64,000 nt of DNA from Candidatus Accumulibacter propinquus (GTDB taxonomy: Bacteria; Pseudomonadota; Gammaproteobacteria; Burkholderiales; Rhodocyclaceae). The position numbers and the translations under genes were made by a program. Numbering within the stretch: position 1 is the stretch's first letter; each line of letters begins with the position of its first letter. The notes under the pieces were generated by a model. It was given only the letters and a program-made list of their open reading frames with translations. It was not told where the DNA came from and did no database searches. This document shows positions 46,366-56,387 of the stretch, in pieces. The DNA lies in contig JADKBU010000018.1 of the NCBI GenBank assembly GCA_016714935.1, positions 1 through 64,000 on the forward strand. The letters run 5' to 3'.

Positions 46366-48132
46366 GTGAGCAACGAATCCACCATTCCCACGCCGGCGAC
46401 GCCTGATGTCTGCACGTTGACGGTCCTGGTTGAGGGGCAAGAGATCAGCAGTGAATTTCACGTCTTGTCGCTTTCGATCAGCCGCGAATTGAACCGGATT
46501 CCGGCCGCAACGCTGCAGATACAGGATGGCGATGCGGCCAAGGGGACGTTCGCGGTCAGCGATACGGACAGCTTCGTGCCGGGGAAAGGAATTGAAATCC
46601 AGTTGGGGTATCGCTCGAACAACGAAACGGTATTCAAGGGAATCGTCGTCAAACAGGCGATCAGGATACGCAAGGGTGGCAATGTTCTGACTGTCGAATG
46701 CCGGCATGAGGCGGTGAGGATGACCAGCGGGGCCAGGAGCCGTTATTTTGTCGACCAGAAGGACAGCGATGTCATGGAGGAAGTGATCGGCTTTTACGGG
46801 TTGCAGAAATCCGTCGAGTCGACCCTCCCCGACCTGAAGGAAGTGGTTCAGTATGACACCAGCGACTGGGATTTCCTGCTCTGTCGGGCCGAGGCGAATG
46901 GCCAGGTCGTGCTGGTGGAAGATGACAAGGTCAGTGTCGGCAAACCGCTGACGGCAGCCACGGCCGTGCTGAAGATTGCTTATGGCGCGACGGTACTCGA
47001 ACTGGACGCGGAAATCGACGCCAGATGGCAAAGCAAAGGCATTACCGCGAGCAGCTGGAATGCCAGCGACCAGGTCGTAATCAGCGCCGACGCGAAAGAG
47101 CCGAAGGCGATGCACAGCGGCAATCTCGCGGCCGCCGACCTGGCCGCCGTGGCCGGCAGCGACCCGCTGGAACTCTGGCACGGCGGCAAACTCGGCGAGC
47201 CCGAACTGCAGGCGTGGGCCGATGCCCGGCTGCTGCGTGAGCGTTTGGCGAAAGTGCGTGGCCGCGCCACATTTCAGGGTTTCTCCGGAGTCGCGCCGGG
47301 CAGGATCGTCGAGATCACCGGGATTGGCGCGCGGTTTGCCGGTGAAATGTACGTTTCCGGCGTTCGCCATCGTCTGTCCGGCGGCAATTGGGAAACCGAC
47401 GTCCAATTCGGTTTGAGTACCGAAGGCTTTGCCGAAACCTACAATCTCCGTCCCCTCCCGGCGGCCGGCTTGTTACCGGCCGTCTGCGGGCTGCAGATCG
47501 GCGTCGTTACGGCGCTGGAGAACGACCCTGCGGGGGAAGACCGGATCAAGGTCCGCATGCCGCTGATCAGCAGCAGCGAGGACGGCATCTGGGCACGCCT
47601 CGTCACGCTCGACGCGGGCAAGCAGCGGGGCACGTATTTTCGGCCGGAAATCGGTGACGAAGTGGTCGTCGGATTTCTGAATGACGACCCACGTCACCCG
47701 GTGGTGCTCGGGATGTGTCATAGCAGCGCCAAACCTGCTCCCGAAGCCGCCAAGGATGACAACCACCTCAAGGGCTACGTCAGTCGCGAGAAACTGCGCC
47801 TGAACTTTGATGACCAGAAGAAGATCATCGGCCTGGAAACGCCGGGAGGCAACAAGCTTACCCTCTCAGAGGATGCTAAAGGGATATCCCTGGAAGACCA
47901 GAATGGCAACCGGATTACCCTGGACGACAGTGGCATCACGATCGAGAGTGTCAAGGATCTTTCCGTGAAGGCCAGCAAGGATCTGAAGCTGCAGGGCACC
48001 AACACGGAACTCAAGGCGACGGCGGCCTTCAAGGCGTCGGGCAGCAGCAGCGCCGAGATATCGAGCCCGAGCACGAGCATCAAGGGCAGTGCCACGACGG
48101 TCATACAGGGTGGCATGGTCCAGATCAACTAG
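46366..48132 (+). CDS. Vgr/gp5-gp27-like spike protein (Afp8-like)
   Basis: 588 residues from GTG 46366. The N-terminal gp27-like domain (VLSLSISRELNRIPAATLQIQDGD, LGYRSNNETVFKGIV, CRHEAVRMT) is followed by the gp5 OB-fold domain (VCGLQIGVVTAL, DEVVVGFLNDDPRHPVVLG) and a beta-helical needle (EKLRLNFDDQKKIIGLETPGGNKLTL, GNRITLDDSGITIESV), which pierces the target membrane. It starts 1 nt after the LysM gene stop. Confidence 0.95.
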   Translation: MSNESTIPTPATPDVCTLTVLVEGQEISSEFHVLSLSISRELNRIPAATLQIQDGDAAKGTFAVSDTDSFVPGKGIEIQLGYRSNNETVFKGIVVKQAIRIRKGGNVLTVECRHEAVRMTSGARSRYFVDQKDSDVMEEVIGFYGLQKSVESTLPDLKEVVQYDTSDWDFLLCRAEANGQVVLVEDDKVSVGKPLTAATAVLKIAYGATVLELDAEIDARWQSKGITASSWNASDQVVISADAKEPKAMHSGNLAAADLAAVAGSDPLELWHGGKLGEPELQAWADARLLRERLAKVRGRATFQGFSGVAPGRIVEITGIGARFAGEMYVSGVRHRLSGGNWETDVQFGLSTEGFAETYNLRPLPAAGLLPAVCGLQIGVVTALENDPAGEDRIKVRMPLISSSEDGIWARLVTLDAGKQRGTYFRPEIGDEVVVGFLNDDPRHPVVLGMCHSSAKPAPEAAKDDNHLKGYVSREKLRLNFDDQKKIIGLETPGGNKLTLSEDAKGISLEDQNGNRITLDDSGITIESVKDLSVKASKDLKLQGTNTELKATAAFKASGSSSAEISSPSTSIKGSATTVIQGGMVQIN

Positions 48133-48241
48133 CCATCGCGGCGTCGGGTGTCGTGGGCTGGCGTGTTGCCGGGCCACGCGTTTTCCAACTGGAGCACTGG
48201 CAGAAGCACTGGCAGAAAGTATCGGCAAAGGAAACCAGAAC

Positions 48242-48511
48242 ATGCCCGCAGCAGCCCGGATTACCGACATGATCGTCAGCACGGCGACGCTTGGTGTCCC
48301 CGTCCCGATCATTCCGCCCGGCGCCCCGACGGTGTTGATCGGAGGCTTGCCGGCGGCACGCCTGGGAGATTCCTGCGGCGCCGATGTCATCATCAAGGGG
48401 TCGGCGACGGTGCTCATCGGTGGCATGCCGGCTGCCCGGGTGGGCGACTCGACGGCTGGCGGCGGGGCGGTCATGCCTCCCGGCGCCCTGCAGGTCAATA
48501 TTGGGGGGTGA
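48242..48511 (+). CDS. PAAR tip protein
   Basis: 89 residues. The two-fold pattern of PAAR proteins is visible: ARITDMI, GAPTVLIGGLPAARLGDSC, GSATVLIGGMPAARVGDSTAGGGAVMPPGA. It caps the spike needle. It contains a single Cys, near the centre. The 109 nt before it carry no gene. Confidence 0.95.
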   Translation: MPAAARITDMIVSTATLGVPVPIIPPGAPTVLIGGLPAARLGDSCGADVIIKGSATVLIGGMPAARVGDSTAGGGAVMPPGALQVNIGG

Positions 48512-48517
48512 GCAGCG

Positions 48518-48961
48518 ATGAAGCAGGACTTTCTCGGTCGTGGCTGGTCTTTCCCGCCTGAATTTGTGGCCGACAGGGCGGCAGTAAGAATGCTCGAGGA
48601 GGAGGCCGACATAGCCTCCAGCCTCGAAATCCTGCTCGGCACGGCGCAAGGCGAGCGCCTTCTGCAGCCTCTGTACGGTTGCAATCTGGACGAACTGCTA
48701 TTTGAATCGCTGGATACCCGCATGAAGACGCTGATGGCCGACAAGGTCGAGTCCGCGATCCTCTACAACGAACCACGCATCAGCCTGGAGAGGGTCAAGC
48801 TGGACGACAGTCAGGAGTTGCAGGGACTGGTGTTGATCGAGGTGGTCTACCGGGTGAAGTCGACCAATTCCCGTTTCAACTTCGTCTACCCGTATTACAA
48901 ACTGGAGGGCACCGATATCAACCTCTCGACCACCGTCAACCTCCTGCCGGACAGCGCCTGA
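48518..48961 (+). CDS. gp25-like baseplate wedge protein (Afp9-like)
   Basis: 147 residues. GRGWSFPPEF, IASSLEILLGTAQGERLLQPLYGCNLDELLFE and VESAILYNEPRI are the gp25 (GPW_gp25) signature, including the EPR motif. It is the wedge component that starts sheath polymerisation. Confidence 0.95.
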   Translation: MKQDFLGRGWSFPPEFVADRAAVRMLEEEADIASSLEILLGTAQGERLLQPLYGCNLDELLFESLDTRMKTLMADKVESAILYNEPRISLERVKLDDSQELQGLVLIEVVYRVKSTNSRFNFVYPYYKLEGTDINLSTTVNLLPDSA

Positions 48962-48964
48962 ATC

Positions 48965-51900
48965 ATGGCTACCTCGACCGATTGCCAGCAGAACCAGGAT
49001 CCCCTCAAGCTGATCCGCGAAGGGACGAGCCAGAACCAGCGGCTGCCGGTCGCGCTGGATCCGGGCTACGCGCCGGTGGACGGGCGGACGACAGCACACG
49101 GCATGGTCTTCGCCGACAGTTATGCCGCCTTGCTGAAGTATTTTGACGCGACGAATTCCGAGGCTGGCGACTGGACGGTATTTTTCGGCAACGACGTATC
49201 GGTCCGACTGGCAGTCGTCGCCGTCGAGGATGCTGATGCCTACAAGCGCAACATCAAGTCGTATCTCGACTATCTGGACGACCGCCAGAACCGGAACGAA
49301 GGCGCGCAGCTAAGGAACCATCTCGGCTTCCTCTACAGCAGCCTGGGTACGCTGGCTCGGCAACTGGATCTCCTCAAGGAGGCTTTGCCTGCCGACATCG
49401 TCCTCAAGGGTACCCTGCAAAACCTGATCAGGAGTCAATTGGCTCCGGCATTCAGGCGCTTGATTGCGTATTACAAGGCGGGCAGCAGCCTGGCACTGGT
49501 CAATTCGGTTGCGCCGTCATCGGGGTCCACGATCCTGCGCGCCCCGGTGACGACATTCGCGGCGGTTCTCACTGCCGGCCTGTCTACGGACTGGAGCGCC
49601 GGTCGTCCATGGGAAGCGTATGTGACCACAGTGCTTGAAGACCCGGCGGTCTACGGTGACGCAACGGCGGATGTCTTCGTGCGCATCAATCATTGCGCAA
49701 CGCATGCGCTTTTCAGATCGATTTTCGAGCAGTTCCTGAAGGTGTTTGCCCGTACCGTCAGTGAAGCCGCGCTGGCGCTGGAAGGTACCCTGAACAATTG
49801 GGACCGACACGAACCCCACTATGCATTGTTCCTGGCTTTCCTCCGTCTGTTGGAGCACCTGCGGGCGGACATCAACAGCTTGACCAGACGGCATCTGGAT
49901 TTCTATTACCGGGAGATCCTCCGCCTCCAGGAGAAACCTTCGGAAGCCGCGCACGCGCACCTTCTGGTGGAACTGGCCAAACATGTCGGCAGTCATCAGA
50001 TCCAGGCCGGGGAGTTGTTCAAGGCCGGCAAGGACGAACTCGGGCGCGACGTCTTCTTTGCCAACGACAGGGCTTTCGTCGCCAACCAGGCGCAGGTCGC
50101 CGCGTTGAGGACGGTCTATCGCCATACTGGGGAGGCGGTGTCAGGACAAACCACTGCATTTGACGACACAGGTCGTCTGTTTGCTTCGCCGGTGGCCGAT
50201 TCGGACGATGGTCTCGGAGCAGCGCTCCCGCAGGCAGACCAGTCATGGCATCCGTTCTTCAACAAGCGGTATGTGGATGGCGCACTCGGCGACATTCGCA
50301 TGCCGAAAGCGGAGGTGGGTTTTGCCATCGCCTCGCATTACCTGTCGCTGGCTGAGGGCAGCCGCACCATTACGATCGATTTCACGGTTGACGGCAACCT
50401 GTCGGGTTTCAGTGGCCAGCCTGGCGATGTGAGCTGTCTGCTCACATCGGAGAAGGAATGGCATGAGGTGGACACCGGCAAGCTGAGCCTCGCCAGGCTT
50501 GCCGACGACAAACTGCGCCTGCAGGCCGAACTGGGCGGAGAGTTTCCGGCGGTGAGATCCTACTCGGCGAAAGCACACGGCTACGGCCTGGCGACCAATC
50601 TGCCGGTGCTCCTCGTCAAGCTCCAGCACCGCGGCAACGCCTACCGCTATGCGCAGCTACAGGACCTGGTGCTGAAGCAGATCGACCTGACGGTCACTGT
50701 CTCGGGTCTCAGGACACTCGCGGTGTCCAACGATTTCGGCCCGGTCGACTCATCGAAGCCCTTCCAGCCTTTTGGAGCGTCGCCTGTGGCGGGTAACGCC
50801 TTGATCGTGGGGTCGCGAGAGGCCTTCCAGAAAACACTGAACGCGGCGTCGCTGGAGCTGAACTGGCTGGCGACACCCCTGTTGTATCCCTCCGGCGATC
50901 CGCTGCCGAGCGTCAGCCTCTTCTTCCTGAACAACGGCTTGTGGGTGGACCCGGGCATTGACCCGGTGACCGTCGATGCAACGTCAGTGCCGTTCTCGAA
51001 CAACCTGGGTCTGCCGACCGTCGATGCGCCGGATTTCGCCACCAACGAGTTCTACAGCACCGACTCGCGGCATGGCTTCGCCAAACTCGAGTTGTCGGGC
51101 GATTTCGGCCAGGACGCCTACCAGACTGCGCTGTTGCGCTACCTGCGCAAGGATAGTGGTGCGTCGGACCCCGGCAAGCAGCCGCTCGGGCCGACCATGA
51201 GCAGTCTTGCCATGAGCTACACGGCGAGTCAGCGAATCGCTTTTGCCGAAGGCGCAGCTTCCGGCAAGGCGCAATACTTTCACCTCGCGCCTTTTGGCCA
51301 GGTCGAGCAGCCTGCCCATACCGACGCCCCGGTGTACCTGTTGCCGCGTTTTGCCTTTCAGTACGATAACCGGATCAGACTCAGCGAGGCCGAATTCTAT
51401 GTTGGTGTTACGGGACTCGCGCCGCCGCAAAATCTTGCCCTGTTGTTCGAAGTCGCCGATGGTACGGCCAATCCGCTGGTCAAGAGACCGATGGCATCGC
51501 CCCTGGTCTTCTGGAGCTACCTCAGCAACAATGTCTGGATCGACTTCCGCGAAGACGAGGTGCAGGATGGCAGCGGTGAACTGCTGAATTCGGGCATCAT
51601 CACCTTCGCCGTGCCGGCTCAGGCGACGAGCACGAACACTCTGTTGCCGGCCGGGATGTTCTGGATACGGGCTGCGGTGTCGGAGAAAAGCGACGCCGTT
51701 TGCCGCTTGCGGATGGTTGCCGCGCAGGCCGTGGCGGCGACATTCGTCGACCACGGCAACGCGCCGCGATTCGCGGCAACGACAGTGGACGCGGGAACGA
51801 TCCGCAAGCTGGAGCGGCCAACCGCCGCGGTCAAGTCCCTGGTGCAACCGTTCCCCTCGTTTGGCGGTCGCAATGCCGAACTGCCGGAAGCCTTCTACAC

Positions 51901-52612
51901 GCGCATCAGCGAGCGCCTGCGGCACAAGGATCGGGCGATCGCCTTGTGGGACTACGAACGCCTGATCCTCGAAGCCTTTCCGCAGATCTACAAGGTCAAG
52001 TGCCTGAACCATACGCAATACGAACCCAGCGACACCGGCGAGGGTGTTTACCGCGAGATGGCTCCCGGCCATGTGACGATCGTGACCATTCCCGACCTTC
52101 GCTACAACAAGCTGCGCGATCCTTTGCGACCATATACCAGCCTGGCACTCCTGGAGAAGATCGAAGCCTTTTTGCAACAAAGGAATAGCTGCTTCGCCCG
52201 GTTGCACGTCCGCAACCCGGAGTTTGAGGAGCTGCAGGTCGATTTCAGGGTTCGGCTCCGCGAAGGGTTCGATGAAACGTACTACGCGAACCAACTGCGG
52301 CAGGCCATTACCCGTTTTCTGGCGCCGTGGGCATTCACGGGCAGCGGCAGCCCATCGTTCGGCGGCAGGATCTACAAGTCGGTGCTGATCAATTTTGTCG
52401 AAGAACAGCCTTGCGTCGATTATGTGACGGACTTCAAGCTTTTTCACAGGACGGTTGTCGGCAAACAGACGATCAGCGTGGAAAAGGACGAGGTGGCCGG
52501 ATCCAAGGCGTTGTCGATTCTGGTTTCGGTGCCTGCCGACAAACACCAGGTCGTGGTCATCAGGACCGCCGCGGCGAACTCCCTCAACGAAACCTGTCCG
52601 TGTGACGCATGA
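48965..52612 (+). CDS. Baseplate J-type protein (Afp11-like)
   Basis: 1215 residues. The first 400 are helical, with an unusually long charged region (LRADINSLTRRHLDFYYREIL). The C-terminal 300 carry the baseplate J-like pattern: FPQIYKVKCLNHTQY, PGHVTIVTIPDLR, FARLHVRNPEFEELQVDFRVRL and FGGRIYKSVLINFVEEQPCVDYV. It belongs to the wedge that carries the tail fibres in this family. It starts 4 nt after gp25. Confidence 0.9.
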   Translation: MATSTDCQQNQDPLKLIREGTSQNQRLPVALDPGYAPVDGRTTAHGMVFADSYAALLKYFDATNSEAGDWTVFFGNDVSVRLAVVAVEDADAYKRNIKSYLDYLDDRQNRNEGAQLRNHLGFLYSSLGTLARQLDLLKEALPADIVLKGTLQNLIRSQLAPAFRRLIAYYKAGSSLALVNSVAPSSGSTILRAPVTTFAAVLTAGLSTDWSAGRPWEAYVTTVLEDPAVYGDATADVFVRINHCATHALFRSIFEQFLKVFARTVSEAALALEGTLNNWDRHEPHYALFLAFLRLLEHLRADINSLTRRHLDFYYREILRLQEKPSEAAHAHLLVELAKHVGSHQIQAGELFKAGKDELGRDVFFANDRAFVANQAQVAALRTVYRHTGEAVSGQTTAFDDTGRLFASPVADSDDGLGAALPQADQSWHPFFNKRYVDGALGDIRMPKAEVGFAIASHYLSLAEGSRTITIDFTVDGNLSGFSGQPGDVSCLLTSEKEWHEVDTGKLSLARLADDKLRLQAELGGEFPAVRSYSAKAHGYGLATNLPVLLVKLQHRGNAYRYAQLQDLVLKQIDLTVTVSGLRTLAVSNDFGPVDSSKPFQPFGASPVAGNALIVGSREAFQKTLNAASLELNWLATPLLYPSGDPLPSVSLFFLNNGLWVDPGIDPVTVDATSVPFSNNLGLPTVDAPDFATNEFYSTDSRHGFAKLELSGDFGQDAYQTALLRYLRKDSGASDPGKQPLGPTMSSLAMSYTASQRIAFAEGAASGKAQYFHLAPFGQVEQPAHTDAPVYLLPRFAFQYDNRIRLSEAEFYVGVTGLAPPQNLALLFEVADGTANPLVKRPMASPLVFWSYLSNNVWIDFREDEVQDGSGELLNSGIITFAVPAQATSTNTLLPAGMFWIRAAVSEKSDAVCRLRMVAAQAVAATFVDHGNAPRFAATTVDAGTIRKLERPTAAVKSLVQPFPSFGGRNAELPEAFYTRISERLRHKDRAIALWDYERLILEAFPQIYKVKCLNHTQYEPSDTGEGVYREMAPGHVTIVTIPDLRYNKLRDPLRPYTSLALLEKIEAFLQQRNSCFARLHVRNPEFEELQVDFRVRLREGFDETYYANQLRQAITRFLAPWAFTGSGSPSFGGRIYKSVLINFVEEQPCVDYVTDFKLFHRTVVGKQTISVEKDEVAGSKALSILVSVPADKHQVVVIRTAAANSLNETCPCDA

Positions 52613-55600
52613 GCCAGAAGCCGAAAACCATAGCCAGGCTGCCTACGCTGCCATTCTCGCAGGATTTCTACCAGTTGCGGCGAGCGGGCGTCGGCTTCAT
52701 CGAACAGCTGGGCAGCCGCTGGTGGACCGACTACAACACGCACGATCCGGGGATCACGACCCTCGAGGCGCTGTGTTACGCGCTCACCGACCTGGCTTAC
52801 CGGGCCGCCTGGGATGTCAGGGATCTGCTGGCCCCGGAGATGCCGGTTGCCGACCCGGCGAATCCCTTCCCTGGCCAGGCCTTCTTCACTGCGCGCGAGA
52901 TTCTGACGGTCAACCCCACCACGCCGGATGACTTCCGGCGTCTGTTGATCGACCTGGACAGCGTCCGCAACGCCTGGGTCTTCGGCAAGGAATGCGCTTG
53001 CGAAAGTGGCTACTACGCCTGGTGCGAGAAGGATGCGTTGCGCCTTGCCTATCAGCCACCGAGCGACCCAGCACGGCGGGCTACGCACGTAACGCCGTTG
53101 GGCCTCTATGAAGCGCGGCTTGAACTGGCAGCGGATGTCGAACTGGGTGACCTCAACGACCGCAAGATCGAACAGAAAGTCTTCGTTGACGATGCGGACG
53201 GCATTCACCCGCTGCACATCGAATTGCGCTTCCCCGTGCAGGAACTCACCGACAGCCGTGCCTGGGCCCTGTTCCTGGGCAGTGACGAGGCGTTTGACGA
53301 TGCCGACGCGGATTCGCCGAGAGTGACGCTGGGCAGGCTCGGCGCAACGAAAACCTTCGATGTGTATTCCGATCCGAGTTTGCAGGATGAGCCAGCCCGT
53401 GACGCCTACCTGCGGACGCATTGGCGCAATGTCCTCTTCCTCGACTTCGAGATCGAGTTCACCCATGTGCTTGCCGACCAGTCGACCACCACGACAAGCC
53501 TTCTGATCCGCAACGTTGCGCTGCGCGTGTTCGGCGCCGACGCCGCCAGGTCCGCGACCACGACCCAACGCCTGAAAACCTGGCTGGAAGACCGCAGTGC
53601 CGGCGGCTTCATCCCGCGTTACCGCCGGAAGGTCAAAGCGGTGATGGCCGCCGTCGATCATGCCAGGGCAGTACTCGACGCGCACCGGAGTCTGGATGAA
53701 GACTTCTGCCGCGTCGAGCCGATCGGCATCGAGGAAGTGGCCGTTTGCGCCGACGTCGAAGTGAAGGCCGATGCCGACATCGAAGCGGTGCAGGCGCGTA
53801 TCTGGTTCGAAATCGAACAGTATTTCAACCCGGCGATCCGCTTTCATTCCTTGCAGGAGTTGCTTGATGCCGGCAAGCGCGTCGAGGACATCTTCAACGG
53901 CCCCGCCCTCGACAATGGCTTCATCACGGCAGAAGACCTGGCAGCGGCGTCGCTGAAATCGGTGCTGCGGACCTCGGACATCGTCAATCGCCTGATGGAT
54001 ATCGAAGGCGTGCTGGCGGTCAATCAGTTGTTGTTGACCAAATACGATTCAGAAGGCCAGGTGATCAAGGGCGCCGCCGATCCAGCCTGGAATGCGGCCG
54101 ACGGCAAGCCCATTTTTGATGCCAACAAGGCCAGCGCGGCGTGGCTGCTGTTCGTCGGCAGGCAGCACCAGCCACGGCTGTATCGCCAGGTCTCCCGTTT
54201 CCTGTTCTACAAGGATGGCCTGCCGTTCGTGCCGCGCAGTGATGAGGCCGAGGACACCTTGAGCCAGTTGCGCGGGGAAGCCGAGCGACCGAAGAATCCG
54301 TTCGCCGCTGCCGACATCGACATTCCCAAGGGTAGCTTCAGGCACCCGGAGGATTACCAGCCCCTGCAATACAGCTTCCCGCAGACCTATGGGATCGGTC
54401 TCGATGGCCTGCCTGCACATGCTTCCCGGTTGCGCCGAGCGCAAGCGAAGCAGATGAAAGCCTACCTGATGGTTTTCGAGCAGATCCTCGGCAACACTCT
54501 GGCACAACTGGGCCATACCGCCGATTTGTTCTCGCTCGATCCCGGGATCAAGCGGACTTACTTCGTGAAATCGTTCAGCGAGTCCTTGATCAGCGGCTTT
54601 GACGAGATCTCCAGGAATCTCGACCAGGCCGCCGTCGAGGCGATCACCGAGAGCGAGGAGGAGTTTCTTGAGCGTCGCAACCGCTTTCTCGACCACCTGC
54701 TCGCCCGCTTCGGCGAACAGTTCAACGACTATGCGCTGCTGCTGAGCAAGCTCGATGGCCGGCGGGTGGCTCTCGAACGCCTGATCAATGACAAGATTTC
54801 CTTCCTCAAGGCCTATCCACAGATCAGCCATGACCGTTCCAGAGCCTTCAACTACCGGTTCGAGCCTTGTTCGCCAGCCAACCGGTCGGGAATCCAGTCA
54901 CGCATCAGCCTGCTGCTGGGCTATCCCGACCTGCGTTTTGCCTACCGGGTCGAACTCGTCGCCGGTCAATACCAACTGGATTTCCAGTTGCTCGACCGCA
55001 GCGCAAGGATCTGGCTGGCAGGCCACCTGGCGCTCGCCGCGGCCGATGCCGCTGCGGCCAGGGAGCTTGCTTACCGGGCGATCATCCGGCAGTTGGCGAA
55101 GCCGGATGCTTATGCGATTGTCGGGGAAGGTGGCCAGTTCCGTCTGCAGCTGAACGACCAGGAAGCTGCCGAACTGGGCCGCCACCCCGAGCTTTTTGCC
55201 TCGAAAGCCCAGGCGGGCGCGAGGCAGGGCGAGTTGCTGGCCTGGGCCGCGAACGAACGCCTGATCGTCGTCGAGCATCTGCTGCTGCGCCCGAAGTTTC
55301 CCGGCGATGCGCTTTATCCCGCCTGCACCGAGGGCGCCTGCCGGACCTGTGGCGACGAGGATCCTTATTCCTTCCGACTCACCTTCGTGATGCCGGGCTG
55401 GACGACGGCGTACAAGGACAACATGGACATGCGCCGCTTCGCCGAACGCACCATCCGGCAGGAGACGCCGGCGCATCTGGTTGGCAAGATCTGTTGGGTT
55501 GGCAACGACGGGTTCATCGAAGACGCCTGTGCCGGGGTCGTCGATGACCTGGCCGGCTTGTTGATCGCCAAAGGCGTGACAGCCGACGGCGTCGCGCCGG

Positions 55601-56364
55601 AGGAGAGCGACGCCTGCGTCGGCGCGAGGGCGATCTACCATGTCTTCAGCGGCGTCTTCCGCGGCTGGTATGAAAACAAGGCGCTCGATCATCAGCATGC
55701 CGATGCCCTTAGATCCAGGCTGACGGTCGAATTCGCAAGCTCGGTCAAGGCTCCCGAAGTCGGTGTGTCGATGTCGCTTGGCGATGCCCTGTGGAGCGAG
55801 ATCCAGTCGCTGATGGTCGAGCACTTTCATCAGTTGGCGCTGCACGGCTGGCAGTTCGAACGCTTCGAAGCGGCCTGGCGGCGCTGGCTGAAAGTCAACG
55901 CCGCGTTTGACTGGCCCGCAGAGCGCTTGCATGCGCGCGTGGAAACCCTGCTCAAGGCCCACCTGCTCTCCATGCCCGCCGACGACAGCAGCATCTGTCG
56001 CGGTGCGGCGGCGATCCTGGGTCAGTACGGAATGTCATTTCACGCCTGGCTGGACGACAACCTGAAGCAGGGACGCGAATTGGCGGGGTTCAGCGCCTTC
56101 ATTCCCGCGGCGATCAGCCTGCCCGTCGAGCTGAGTCTTGACGCCGGCGCCGCGGCAGCCATCGGAGAGATGCTCAAGGAACGTTACAACGCTTACCGGG
56201 AGGTTTCCTATCGACTCTGGATCGTTGGCAGCCTGCTCGGCAAGTTGCGCAACGTCTACCCGGGTGCAACCCTGCATGATTGCGACGAGGGCAGCGATTT
56301 CAATCCGGTGCGTCTGGACAACACCGCTCTGGGCAACTACCCCCTGCGCACCACTCTCACCTGA
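52609..56364 (+). CDS. Large baseplate protein, second J-type wedge protein (Afp12-like)
   Basis: 1251 residues. The N-terminus shows the hallmark of J/gp6-type wedge proteins (WWTDYNTHDPGITTLEALCYALTDLAYRAAWDV). The region about 880-960 carries cysteine pairs (TEGACRTCGDEDPY). It overlaps the upstream gene by 4 nt (ATGA). The middle is mixed alpha-beta without a domain that I recognise. By position it forms the second arm of the wedge. Confidence 0.88.
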   Translation: MSQKPKTIARLPTLPFSQDFYQLRRAGVGFIEQLGSRWWTDYNTHDPGITTLEALCYALTDLAYRAAWDVRDLLAPEMPVADPANPFPGQAFFTAREILTVNPTTPDDFRRLLIDLDSVRNAWVFGKECACESGYYAWCEKDALRLAYQPPSDPARRATHVTPLGLYEARLELAADVELGDLNDRKIEQKVFVDDADGIHPLHIELRFPVQELTDSRAWALFLGSDEAFDDADADSPRVTLGRLGATKTFDVYSDPSLQDEPARDAYLRTHWRNVLFLDFEIEFTHVLADQSTTTTSLLIRNVALRVFGADAARSATTTQRLKTWLEDRSAGGFIPRYRRKVKAVMAAVDHARAVLDAHRSLDEDFCRVEPIGIEEVAVCADVEVKADADIEAVQARIWFEIEQYFNPAIRFHSLQELLDAGKRVEDIFNGPALDNGFITAEDLAAASLKSVLRTSDIVNRLMDIEGVLAVNQLLLTKYDSEGQVIKGAADPAWNAADGKPIFDANKASAAWLLFVGRQHQPRLYRQVSRFLFYKDGLPFVPRSDEAEDTLSQLRGEAERPKNPFAAADIDIPKGSFRHPEDYQPLQYSFPQTYGIGLDGLPAHASRLRRAQAKQMKAYLMVFEQILGNTLAQLGHTADLFSLDPGIKRTYFVKSFSESLISGFDEISRNLDQAAVEAITESEEEFLERRNRFLDHLLARFGEQFNDYALLLSKLDGRRVALERLINDKISFLKAYPQISHDRSRAFNYRFEPCSPANRSGIQSRISLLLGYPDLRFAYRVELVAGQYQLDFQLLDRSARIWLAGHLALAAADAAAARELAYRAIIRQLAKPDAYAIVGEGGQFRLQLNDQEAAELGRHPELFASKAQAGARQGELLAWAANERLIVVEHLLLRPKFPGDALYPACTEGACRTCGDEDPYSFRLTFVMPGWTTAYKDNMDMRRFAERTIRQETPAHLVGKICWVGNDGFIEDACAGVVDDLAGLLIAKGVTADGVAPEESDACVGARAIYHVFSGVFRGWYENKALDHQHADALRSRLTVEFASSVKAPEVGVSMSLGDALWSEIQSLMVEHFHQLALHGWQFERFEAAWRRWLKVNAAFDWPAERLHARVETLLKAHLLSMPADDSSICRGAAAILGQYGMSFHAWLDDNLKQGRELAGFSAFIPAAISLPVELSLDAGAAAAIGEMLKERYNAYREVSYRLWIVGSLLGKLRNVYPGATLHDCDEGSDFNPVRLDNTALGNYPLRTTLT

Positions 56365-56387
56365 AACTTCTGATTACGGACCACGCC